DNA of 64,000 nucleotides. Origin: Isoetes taiwanensis. Taxonomy: Eukaryota; Streptophyta; Lycopodiopsida; Isoetales; Isoetaceae. The position numbers and the translations under genes were made by a program. The notes under the pieces were generated by a model. It saw nothing but the letters and a program-made list of their open reading frames with translations. It was not told the DNA's origin and made no database searches. Numbering within the stretch: the first letter of the stretch is position 1; the number at the start of each line of letters is the position of its first letter. The DNA lies in the NCBI GenBank assembly GCA_021234155.1, contig JAJEKV010000158.1, positions 617,820-681,819 of the forward strand, read 5' to 3'. This document shows, piece after piece, positions 13,613 through 25,077 of the stretch.

Positions 13613-15640
13613 AGTTGTATGATCCTACTCATAGGAAAATTAGATTAGTAGAGATGTGGTATTTAATGAGGAACAAGTTTTATGAAGGCAATACCAAATG
13701 TAAATGATGATGTTATATTGAGGGTGATCAAACTAATTACGATGTAAAAGAAATGGTTGAGCTTCTTTGAGTGGTGAAACTAAAATCACGGGGATACAAG
13801 AAATGACATTGATAGTGATAATGAAGATGGAGATAATGACAAGTTTGAGGTACAAGATCATAAAGTCTATCGAGAATTTGAAACCACAATAGAACTGCAT
13901 TATCATTTGAACGAGAACTGGTGGTTGTACCTCGATAGTACCCGGCATTGCACGAAAGGCGAGCAATGACCTATACAAGTTGAACCATTAGAAAAACCAA
14001 AAGGAAAAGCAAGAAGAGGCGAGGTCGGATCTTGGCTGATGAAGGCAATTTGAACTAAGAATACATGGCCGAGCTGGTAGAAGTAGAAGACATCATGACA
14101 AAGAAGGTGAAATTCATTACGTTTTTGATATTCTTGTGTTGAAGCGGATAAAGCGCCAAATAATTTTTGAAATTTTGGTAGAGTAAAGGAGTCTCAAATT
14201 GGAGAAAAGCCATGGAAGGATGGAATGCAATCTTTCAAAAGAACCTGCGATATCTTGTAGTTGATAAACCAGCGAACAAAGCATTGTGATAGATGGTTCG
14301 AGAATAAAACCGGGCATTGATGGTATGACAAAGAAATACAAGGCAAGGCTTGTTGCACAAAGTTTACTACGGAAGAAAGGGATAGATTTTGATGAGACAT
14401 TCTCTCCTCTAGTCAACATTAATGGTTGAGAATATTACTAGCCATTACTGACTCATGTGACATGGGGGAAATTCATCATATGGATGTAAGTCTTGCATTT
14501 CTTAATGCAAAGTTGGAAGAAGAGATATATTTAAAGCACACCGGGGATTTGAAGAAGAAAAAAATAGAAAATACGGAAGTTAAATAGAGCATCTATGGTT
14601 TGAGACAAGCACCACGAGAATGGTACAAATGTATGGACAATTATCTTTTAGAGAAAAAATTTGAAACTAAAATATGATGGCAATTTATCTGAGATATAGA
14701 GATGGGAAAAATTGGTGTATAATAGCTCTATATGTTGATAGTAATATCATGGTTGCAAATGATAAAACACTTTGGCTCATTGTAAACAATTGCTCAACAA
14801 GCGGTTCCAAATAGCTGATTTGGGTGAGCTCGAAGAGATTTCTTGGTATTGAAGTTTGTAGAGGCGGAGAAAATAAGTTGTTGACTCTAAGTCAGTAACT
14901 CACATTACGAATATGTTAAAAAGTTTAACATGATTGATTGCAATATAGCACTAACACCTTTGGTTCGGGGCATAGATCTACGGCTCATATGTGTCCAAAG
15001 CAGCAAGAGAGAAAGAAACAAATGGAAAATACCATAGGTCACTAATTGGATGTTTGGCTTATGTGGCAAGCGCACAAGACGGAACCTTATTGCTTTTAGA
15101 ATTAAACATCTTAAGCGAGATGCAAAACAATAACCAGTGTAGATCATTTGGACAGCTGCTAAGAGAATACTGAGAGATATATCTGAAAGGTACTTTGAAT
15201 ATTGGCATTATGTATAATTCAAATGAGTTGCAATTAAAGCATATTGTGATTCTGATTAGAATTTTGGAGATTTAGACCAAAGGAAATGCGGCACCCGGGG
15301 ATATGTTGTGCTATTGAGTGCCCTGTAGCTTGGAAATGCAAAAAGCAAAGAAGCATAGCTCTTTCTAGTCTTGGCGGAATATAATCTTGCATCTCATTGA
15401 CAAAGGAAGTAGTATGGGAAAGAAGATTATTTGAATTAATTATAAGACAAAGCCCGATCCTCTGATCATTTTCATTGATAACACAAGGCTGCATAGCCAT
15501 GTCAAAAATCCTATTTTACATGAAAGGTGTAAGCATATAAGTGGAACTTCACTTCATCACGAGATATATGGTTGAAAAGAATCCCGATTCATCTTACTTA
15601 TGTTGATCTGACTAATCCAAATGGCGGATCTTAACAAAAG
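13613..15640 (+). pseudogene. Copia 1 reverse transcriptase / RNase H relic
   Basis: LYDPTHRKIRLV (13,617-13,655) is the linker after integrase. KYKARLVAQ at 14,331-14,357 and KGIDFDETFSPLVN (14,376-14,417) are the classic Copia reverse-transcriptase entry. SIYGLRQAPREWY (about 14,588-14,625) is the conserved G-L-[KR]-Q-[AS]-P-R-x-W block. YVDSNIMVA at about 14,730-14,757 is the YVDD catalytic box with a frame slip after the first D. FLGIEV follows near 14,838. RNase H is seen as YCDSD (15,241), KEAxxxSxxEAEY-like remains near 15,340-15,375 and a VSKNPIFHERxKHI-like tail at 15,498-15,540. Many stops break the frame. Confidence 0.75.
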
Positions 15641-18600
15641 CTTTACCACTTGGAAGATTCGGACCTTAGTACAATATAATGGCAAGGAAAGATTACATGA
15701 AGGGAATGTTAGATATTTGTTCATGTTAATCTTGTATGTAGTTGAATCAAGACATGCGGAGTTAAAAAAGGCTCTATGCTCGGAACAAAGTATTTGGAAA
15801 TTAGAAGTTGAATGGTATCTGATTGGTGTTATCTTTGATTTAAGTTCAAAGGTTAAAAATGCTAAATATGGCCAGAAATTTTAAGTCAATGGTTCAAGTC
15901 CTCTTATACGATAATGCATGTGGGATATATCATCTCTGAAGCGGTTCATGAGATATGCATGTGGGATATTTAGAGTAGTAAAGGAAAGTCGAAGATAGAA
16001 TGTCTATCTTGCGAAACGACGAAGCGATGTATAAAGCATGGCAGTTACGAAGATACGGCATAGTGCTTGAAGTAATTCCTGGCGAAGATCCAGTTAAATT
16101 GCGTCAAGACCTGCTATTGTGTTTTGCATTGCCCGATTCTTTCACAGGTAGTTTAAGTCGTGTGGCTATGATTTAGGTTCATAGTTGAATCTGGTTTTAA
16201 GCTACACTTTGCTTTTAGCCGAGGATGAATGAGCAAATTTGTGGCTCCCCTTGTTAGATTGGAATTTGCTTGTCAATTTCCTATGCATATGAAGTGTAGG
16301 CTTAATTCACATATATATTGTATTGGCCGAGCTTTTATTGATTGCACTCATTGTTAGTATATACAATTATTGTGAGAAGGTAAAACATCTAGTAGACTAA
16401 GATTTCAACACTCTTCCGCGATGAGTGTATTCCATTGCTTTTCACCAAGATATGGGCTCCTTGTTGTTCGAAGGTAGCATGCGGTGCAACTCCTGAGAAA
16501 AGGTATATGGTTGCGGAGGTATGAATACTCTCCACGAAGATCCAAGCTTATTGAGCTTCCATTGCCCGGCGTTAGGTGCTATCTTGCCGAGGCCTCACGG
16601 ATGCCATACGTCTTACTAGCACAGTAAGTTGTCCTGAGGAAATGTTTCACGGCATTGAAGGAGAAGGGAGGTTCTGCGGGCATGTGAGACAAATTTAGGA
16701 ATTGATTTGTTCATTTGCCTTATTCAAGATGTTTCACCGATTCAGAGCGGTCGGTGGATAGTTTTAGATAGTCTATTTCTTGAAGATTGGAGTGCTGAGC
16801 TTCATGATGGGCTGAATTTCTTGAATCACGAGGATCACGTCAAGACATGGTTAAGCTTAGGATATTGCATCACGTATGAATCTATGTAATATAAATATAA
16901 GTGGCGATTAATTGAAGATCTATTGTATATTGATTGGAAAGAGTTTGCTTTTCGATTAACATAAAAGATTAAAGTAGCTTCACGATAAATATGAATATCA
17001 TAAAATAAGGAAGTGTTATTTTATTGCAAGTAGACGCGGTCTTGAGAAGTATGTATAACATAAAATATGGAAGTGTTGTTTTCGCCGTAGCTACGGTCTG
17101 CGAAATTTGTCAGAAGTTTGATGGGATCACTTAAGGGCCAACTAGATGCGGCATGGAAACCCACTAGGGTTGAGCTGTGAGACTCTAGGTTTCTAATGAG
17201 CAGGTTGTAGATTCAAATCGTATTTTATTAACAATCTCAAGAGCGTGGATTCTGATTAGCATTGCCATATCCATAACCAATGGTTACATGCATTTCGTCT
17301 TTGTGTGGCCAGCTATTAGGAGGTTTTTGAGGAGACTACACAGGCGTGGGAAAAAAAGGCAAAGAAAGTTTTTCTGACTAGATATTATGTTCCAACGCCA
17401 TGGTTACAATAAGTCAAACCAAGATGCGGTTCTTCTTCAAGTGTGGAAGTCGTTCAGATAGGTTAAATGCATGCCTCACCCGGTAGAGGAACAAATAGAT
17501 CTTGCGAAGAAGCTCCCTCTTGGAAAGCGAGGAGAATGAGGAGGTATTGCTGGAAGAGGAGGTCTCTGAGAAGCATACTTGGGGTTATCTCGAGGAAGCA
17601 TATCCCATTTATGGGCTTCAAGTTTCTTGCCTTTGCGAACCCCGATTAGGTTGTTTTCATTCGTTTGACGCTAAACGTAGGAGGGAATCATTTTCTTGTG
17701 CAACCCTCTTCATTCCTTGTTCTGCGTTGATTTCATCTCGAATCACCAATTTTTATTTTCTACCTCCAATTCATTGAGCTGCGGCATTGTTGAGACAACA
17801 AGTAGTTAGATGCATTAAAACTGATTAACATCACGATAAAACTTTGCAATTCAATCCATACAGTCGTTATACATAGCTTAGCAAATGCGGACGTTATTAC
17901 ATTAACAAATTATTCTGATAACCTGTGTACCTTCTTTGTCCCTTACAAGCAAATTCAATAAAGGCCAGGATCTGAGTGGAAGTTTGGATGGGCTCGAGTG
18001 AAAGGATCACAAGAATACAGTTGGCCTTTAGCGAGAGAGGAGTCTATATTCATAGCTCAAAAGCTACATAATGCATCTTCATCTATTGGTTGCTTCAAGT
18101 GAGTTTATTCCCAATAAGGCAATTCATACAGCAATTGCACTCTAGATTGACCCTGTGAAGATTAGTTTGATCCACGAAGCTTGAAGTATTAGAACCAAGA
18201 ACACTCAAAGAATGCAATGACAACTTGGAAAATAAATACCTTTGCCATTGATGTTTAAAAGGCCAGAAATAGGGCCCCGGAGCTTAGAATTAGGAAGATT
18301 CTTGCCAACAAAGCGGTGAGGGCTGGCAGCAAGAATCATACATAATTAAATTCAAACAATGTCTTGGAAGCGATGGCAAGGTCGTTGGCTTCGATGGCCC
18401 GATGGCAAAGATCTGGCTTCGATGTTTGAAGCTTTCGATGGTGGGAAAAGAGGAAAATCTTAGATGTAATCATTAAATTTGTGGTCGTTAGGAAATAATG
18501 GCTGCAAGTTAGGTCTGAGGTTCGGAGGAAGTTAGGTTAGGGAGAGAGTAAGAGAAGTTAGGTATGGAGGGAAAGGTAAGAGTTGAGGATCCTACATGGC

Positions 18601-20758
18601 CCCCAATATACTCTTACAATGCCCTTATTTGACCTCAAAAAAACTCTAATGATCGTATTAGTATTACCACATTCAACTATAAAATATGGAAACTCCAGCC
18701 AATATAGCCCCACAATTTTGATATTCTTATTCAACCTCATCAGTTCAGATTTAATGAAATTTGGGTTTAACACTTTTATATGCGTCGTCCTATTACCCCC
18801 TTGATTGTAATTGTTTGACCCTGCAGAAGCCTGAAAAGAATGTTGAAGAGTAGGGATACCTCTAAATTCATGCTTGATTTTTCGCTCTTCTTCCTCAGGA
18901 TCGATCTTCGTCCTCATTAGATGACTTTGCATTTGGATTGGTGACATACTTTGCATTTAGGCTCCATTGGCAAATGAAAAGGAGGAGAATGCTTTTATGA
19001 GAAGTTGGGTCTAAGTTAGATATTGGGGTACAAAAGCGGCGAGGAGAAAGCTACTTGGCCGGTGCTTACCTTTTCGATTCCGTAGCGCCTTTTTGGCGAA
19101 CAATGATTTTGATTGTCGAGAGGTGTAATTATTGGCCCATTGTTACTAATTAGTTATGCAGGCCAATTGCTCCTCGATTGCGCCGATTCACGCATTTTAC
19201 AAATTGGATCATCCTCTTCAAAGCTTGCTCAGAGCCTCGCCGTTTTCTTCTTTTTAAAGGTATCTTCTTTCTCATGGTTTGGTGAAGGAATCATCCACCG
19301 GCAAAACTGAAAATAACGAAAGGAAAATGTCACTGAGATATTTGGAGCGATGTTTGAAATTACGAGCCAATGGTTTTGAGGCAAAATCAAAATCTACGCT
19401 GTTAAGCCCCTCATTTTGAAGCGAAATTGGATGGCTTGTCGATTTCTTGTATGGAGATGGAGGTGTCGAATAATGAATTGAGGAAGCTAGTAGCATTATC
19501 ATTTGCATGGGAAAACTGTAGTCAGGCGAGCATAACCGAGGCTCATCGGGTTGATTGGGATGCTTACAAGCGAGTTAATATTTGGTCGGGGAGAAAAAGG
19601 GATGACATTGATGTTAAAAAAAAGAATGTTAAAAGGATCAAAACTATAGTTCCTTCATGCCAAAACTGCACCTGTAGCTTGAGGCGGATCAACACCTCAA
19701 CTTGAATTTAAGGGAAAGCGGTCAGGTCTTGAGTTTTACTTGTTTCCAATTTAAGTTTTGCACAGCATTTCTTTGATTGAAGAGGAGGTTAGTAAGTTTG
19801 AAGCTTGATTTAGACAAGCGTACAAGCGATGCGAGTAAAAATAATTAGTACCATTGGTAGATAAGAATACTGTAAAGGAAGAGAAAATGATTGGCAGGCT
19901 TGGAAGGAGCGAGATAGCAGAATGGAGAATAGGTTGTATGCCTTTGAATGCCAAAGCGGAGACAAAAGAATGGAGACACAGTAATATTGTGGTGTATGTG
20001 AAATAATGTTTTACTTGTTTTATGTTGTTTTGGCTTATTGTTTTGAATCTGTAATTGTTTTCTTTAATTAATCAACTGTTTTCTTTAGTGTTTTACGTTT
20101 TGTATTGTAATTTACGTAATTCTTTAATTGTTGTAATGTTGATGTTTAAGTTTCTTTTCTTATGAATGTGCGAGGAAGTTTAGAAAGAAAAACTTGTATA
20201 GACATGTGGAGTTTTGGTCAACACCTTCAAAAAAGAGCAGTAAAAGATTCCACGGGAGGGCTCAAGAGGTATTACCACGGCGGGGAAAGTGGTTATTTGC
20301 GAGATCTTTTTTGAGAGTTCTTGGATTGGGTTTGAAAGATTTGAAGTTGGGATTTGGTCTACAGCATGATGAAGCACAACATCATACAAATCCTTATGAT
20401 GATACTTGCCATTTTACTTCATTGCTGAATTCAAATTCATTTGGGGTCGGAATGAATGTGAGAGTCTTGCCTTTTATGTTTCGAGCGATTACAACCAAGC
20501 GGTATTTTATGAAGCCAATTTGTCCAAAGTTTACATTTTGTGCATAGGATGTTGTGTTGTGGAGGATGACTCTTTATGCAAACTTTCTTGTCCCACAGGA
20601 CATATGTTTAATAGTTGAGAGCTTTGACAATGAGGGAAAATGATAGGTGGTTTGGGAGTTAGTAGGGGATCTTCATATTGATGTGGTCAAGGAAGTAGGC
20701 ATCAACATACTGAAACTACTTGTTGACCACTTGAAAAGAACTTGCAAGATGGAGTAGC
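15641..20758. other. Unrecognised region between Copia 1 and a MITE
   Basis: About 5 kb with no gene I can name. It may include the 3' LTR of Copia 1 (TGTTAGATTGG near 16,253 could be an LTR start, but no partner was found). Open frames such as 17,467-17,777 (plus), 18,558-18,956 (minus) and 19,427-19,705 (plus) carry no known motif. 20,000-20,160 is strongly AT-rich. Confidence 0.35.
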
Positions 20759-21023
20759 GGGTGAAAGCATGTTAGGGCCTACATAAAAAATTACCAAAAG
20801 GTGCACTACGTATACATTGCAAGTACATAATTGTATTTAAGTACCTAGACTACAAGATTGACTAAAAGAAGTGTATTTATGTTCAAGAGTAGTAGTACAT
20901 ACATGTTGTAAGGTACTTTGTGATGTCAAGAAGATGTTAGAACTCAAATATATCATCATCTTTGACTACCCGAGGTATTTCGGGTAGTTTCAAAACATGT
21001 AGGCCCCTAACATGCTCTTACCC
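20759..21023. mobile_element. MITE of about 265 bp with 26-bp terminal inverted repeats
   Basis: The left end (20,759-20,784) begins GGGTGAAAGCATG. The right end (20,997-21,023), read on the minus strand, begins GGGTAAGAGCATG. The two match over about 26 bases with two substitutions and one extra G. Both ends are flanked by TAGC (20,755-20,758 and 21,024-21,027), a likely target duplication. There is no coding capacity. A perfect 9-bp stem hairpin (ACTACCCGA / TCGGGTAGT, 20,965-20,988) sits just inside the right end. The superfamily is not obvious from ends or duplication. Confidence 0.75.
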
Positions 21024-22134
21024 TAGCAATTGAGGGAAGCATGCAATTGGTGAAAGATATTGTTGGTGTTGAAAAATTGGATGAACACGCAAAAAGAAGA
21101 CCTGACACAAATTCTCCATCTTGATCACGAACACATTGAAGATCTTGATCGGAGACCAACATTGAAGATCACAGATAAGCAGGAGAAGCTGCAGAAGAAA
21201 TAACACAAAGATCGGACCCATTGAAGATGCTTCTTTGAGAACGTGAAGATCTTTTGAACTTTAAGAACTTCATGTAACTTAAGATGTAACTTAAGTTACT
21301 TGGTGTTGTTTTTGTGAATCTTTTGGATATGAGTACATGGTATTACACTTTTGTAACAGAAATGGAGTATTAATGTAAATCAATGTTTGGGGCATTTACC
21401 TACGCGTGTAAACTTTGTTCATTTGTAAACTTTCAATCACATTTTCCATGTCCATCAAGAGTCGTTTTTCGAGAAGTTCATCAGAGTACGTAATAGTTAA
21501 GCTGAAAGCCAGAAGCATGTAAGCGGACAAAGCATAAGTATGAAAGGCGGACCATCCCCGAGCTTTTCTTTTAAAGGCTGTGAGGACAAAGGAACATTTG
21601 TGCAGCAAAGGAATTTGTTAGTTTTCATTGATACTTGAATTATAAAGAATATAAGAAAAGAATATGGCGGAAAGAGCAGGTGTACATCTAAAAACTCAAC
21701 TTACGCTTCTTGAAGCAAAATCGAGAGAAAAAGCGGGCGTGAGAATTAGCACTCTACTTGGAGGATGCCGCAACTTTTGGCATGTCTCTTCACTCATCTT
21801 GAAAATGTTGTTACCAAGATTCACCATATCAAACTTCACAGCCGACAAATTGGCTATACAAACTAGCAAGCGGCGGCCAATAGCAACTCAAATTGGAGTG
21901 CATCGTTTTGCTTGTAGTAATGGCCGGAAACTACTCTTCTCCTACACCAAATCACGATTACCCAAAGCGTCTTTGCTATGCATCTAACAGTAATTGTTTA
22001 GTCTCTGTACACCTAAGAACATAAAAGAAGTCAACTCCTCTTCATCTTACGGATGTGCATTTACAGCAAGAGTTATCTCCAACTTCTAGAGAACTAAGGT
22101 AATCTGCTTCTTCATCTTCTTCTTCTTCCTCTGA
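21024..22134. other. Unrecognised spacer after the MITE
   Basis: Short open frames only, on both strands (for example 21,664-21,987 plus). No motif, repeat pair or RNA gene is visible. Confidence 0.3.
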
Positions 22135-24552
22135 CTAATTCTTTGTGGATGTTTCTCCGGCAACCTTTGGTTTCAATTCTGGCGTGAGCCATGCTCCCAA
22201 AGCGTGCTTTGTTAGATCACGGTAAAATCCCTTTACCATGAAGAAAGCAATAGGAACAATAACAGAGAGGCACACGAAACTTAACTTTTGCGGGGTTCTT
22301 TTGTCCACATGGTCACGATGCAATGAGTTTAAGAGCTCCCACATAGTGTTTTCCACTCCTTCCTTTCAGTTGTGTCTACACTTTGAGGATCAATATGCCA
22401 AAGAACACGCAATATAAGCAGTTCAGCGTACAACTTCAAATCTAAAGAAAAATATAAGAAAAACAAGAATTTACCTTCTTATATGAGAAGTGCGGTGGAT
22501 TGTTCATCATGTACCCGGTTCATGGAAATCGGCAATGTCTTTGTACGCTCAATTTCGGGATATACTTCAATTGCTCTCTTGCCAAACCCTTTTTCAATAT
22601 TGCACCTTGTCCATCATGTTCTCCTTTGCCATGAAGCTGGCAAAATTCCACTCTGTAATTCCTTCACTACACACATAGTTCCTTCCTAAATACCGAGAAA
22701 GGAGTCTTGCTCCTTTAAAGGCGGGATGTGCAACCATCACTCCAAAAATATGTTTCTTGTACTCAATGTTACGTGCTCCTAAGCCGGTCGGCATGTACTT
22801 TCAAGCGATGTTAACAAACTTCGATTATAGCATGCTCCTGTCATCGAAATATAAAATTGCACTTCCTTTATAATTCTCCTCGATTAGTCTTTGATGATCT
22901 CGGCTTGTCTTCTTCTTTCTTTTTTCGGCTTATCACGCTCTGCTTCTCTTTGCTCGCCTCTTTAACTTCCATCTCCTCTATCGGCTTAGGTTGCATGTCT
23001 ATATGTGATATGAACGAGTGGCACCGTGCGTGTGCCGGTGGCAAGATTGTGCCTCCCTCGTTTAAGCTGTAATTTTCGCTTAAAAGTCAATTCACGAGGA
23101 GACAATTGCATCTTCGGAAAGGTATCCAAACGATCTTTGAATTGCTTTGCCTGCCGGTGTGACACATAATTGTGTGTGACAAATTGTACCATTGTCTTGT
23201 TGGCATGATTCATGAACTTCGAGGCGGAACTCTGGGTCTTGTATGCAAGTCGCATTACTGTTTGGTTTCCTCCCTCCCATTTTTTTTTCTTGGTAGTCTC
23301 CTTCATGTATCCAACTTCTTTGGCGATTTGGACCATGAACATTTACGTGGGTTCAGGTTTGTTTAAAAAGCATGTTAAGCGAGTACAATTTAATTAAACC
23401 AATGAATACCTTTTTAAATTGTTTCCTCCCACCTTGTAATCGGTTTCCATCTTCTCCTTGGGACAAAAGCAAGCACGAATTTTATAACGCCACAATTAAA
23501 GTTGAGCGTAATATCTTTAAACATCATAACATTGAAGAGAATGAGCTTAAAATTACCTTTTCAACCCACAATCTTTGCATACCAGTAGAACATTGATGTT
23601 TGTGCCATTCTTCATCTTCTTCTTTTAGGGCTGAGACCATTTTGCCTCCAAAAATCACTAGTGGATTTATAAACATGGTTCTTGGCACTCTGAGGAAGTT
23701 ACCATCACAAAAGCGACACAATTACAATGCATTCTTTGTGCTTGCATCACATACTCAAAGTGCATGTGATATTGGCGTATGAGTCTCTCTTTCTTTTAAA
23801 TGCCTCACAAAAGATGGCTGACAATTCAAATGTGTCTTTGTGAGGAGATCTTCATTTCATTGAATTCCTTTTTGAAACCATGTAAAATTGCAACTATAAA
23901 CAAAGCGAGAAAATACATAGTTCAAAAAAATTAAAAGCAACAATATAGTAAAAGCGAGAACAATGGTAAAACATATAAAAAACATAATAATTACGAGAAA
24001 TTTGGCGAGTTGTATTGGATGATCAATTTTTCACCATCTTTGTAAACAAACTTTCTCACATACTTCTGTATGGTGAGACTCTTGTGTTTTAAATCAAGAA
24101 CTTGTAAATAGAATTCTTAACCTCGGTTATTGCATCGATCTCTTTCATGAAAACGTGATACGGACCACATTCTTGTTACGCCATTTACTCTTCTTACAGT
24201 TCTTTGCAACAGTTACATGTGATACATGAAGGAAGTGCAAGCTAGCAATTTGGTTGGTTTTGTTCTTTGTTGAAGATACCATTTGCAATGTGGACTTTCT
24301 TGCTTGCATTATATCGTCTTCCTTAGTTTCTTTTCTTTGATTGAGTGTCTCTTGAACATTTCTAATTACATTCTTCCTTGACCTTGCTTTGATCGTGATC
24401 TGACAAAATCTACCTCGGTGGCAATTTCTTCTTCCTCTCTTCACAAATCGTGCACCACGGTGCCTTATCCCTTCTTTCAAAGGCTTTGTGATATTATTGA
24501 AATGTCGATCAAATTCTTGGACAATTCTTGAAAGCCTTCGCCTCAAGCCCAT
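22135..24552 (-). pseudogene. Possible multi-exon gene of unknown function
   Basis: Several minus-strand open segments lie in series and read like exons rather than random frames. They are a basic N-terminal part from 24,552 (rich in R/K; contains KRGRRNCHRGRF), a segment at 23,524-23,721 (GGKMVSALKEEDEEWHKH), one at 22,986-23,342 (TQSSASKFMNHANKTM, then VTHNYVSHRQAKQFKD), one at 22,594-22,794, and a last one at 22,135-22,356. The last has a hydrophobic stretch (SVIVPIAFFMVKGFY) and ends ETSTKN-stop. I do not recognise the family. Exon borders are guesses, and it may be a transposon gene or several unrelated fragments. Confidence 0.25.
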
Positions 24553-25077
24553 TTGTCAACTTGTTTGGATATTTTCTTTTTCTCCCTCTCCTATCTCTTT
24601 TCTCTGTCTAGATTGCCTTCTTCTCTCGGCGAATTTCAGGAAAATTTGAAGTGGCTTTTTCTTCATCAATCTGATCTTTGATTGATCCATTTTAGAATCA
24701 TTATTGTCGCGAGAAAATTGTGTTTATGCGAATACCGTCGCGCACAAAGAAAATTACGGTGAGGGGTACAACAGGATCATGCTTCCGCCATTGCCAAATC
24801 CTATTCACTCTCACGCCATCTCACAACAACCCCGCCAAAGGCCGAGTTATTGCGAATTTGATTTTGCGTTAACCATCGTCGATCGGAAGCAATTTGCTAA
24901 GCCGGGATCATCGGCGTTCAGCTCTCCAAGCACCTCAAGCCTGGCCAGACCAAGCCGCAGCGGTAGCGTCCGGACGGAGTGCTTTTGTACTAATATCTAA
25001 CTTAGACCCACTTGCATTTTTGTATATTTCTTGGTGCTAGAACTCCACGATGATAGGCAATCATAGCCGAATTAGCG
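24553..25077. other. Unrecognised spacer
   Basis: It includes a plus-strand open frame at 24,704-25,000 rich in P, S and R with no known motif. It reads cleanly but has no support as a gene. Confidence 0.3.

Larger units (their letters stand above)
6250..15640 (+). mobile_element. Ty1/Copia retrotransposon 1, decayed, split by a nested insertion
   Basis: A Copia-order polyprotein can be followed on the plus strand with many frame changes. Its parts are a gag zinc knuckle (7,292-7,330), a protease-like D-S motif (about 7,509-7,560), an integrase core with YFMTFIDD (8,082-8,108) and a later ERKNRT-like tail (about 8,320). After an interruption at 8,628-13,612 come the post-integrase LYDPTHRKI segment (13,617), reverse transcriptase and RNase H to about 15,600. 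Integrase before reverse transcriptase marks Copia rather than Gypsy. The reading stops at NYK before the insertion and resumes at LYDP after it, so the two halves were one element. LTR ends were not found, so the outer limits are approximate. Confidence 0.75.

Noticed and set aside
20194-20547. Plus-strand frame starting MYRHVEFWSTPSKKSSKRFH as a gene
   Set aside because: It is open for 117 codons but has no known motif or splice context, and the minus strand is open over the same stretch.
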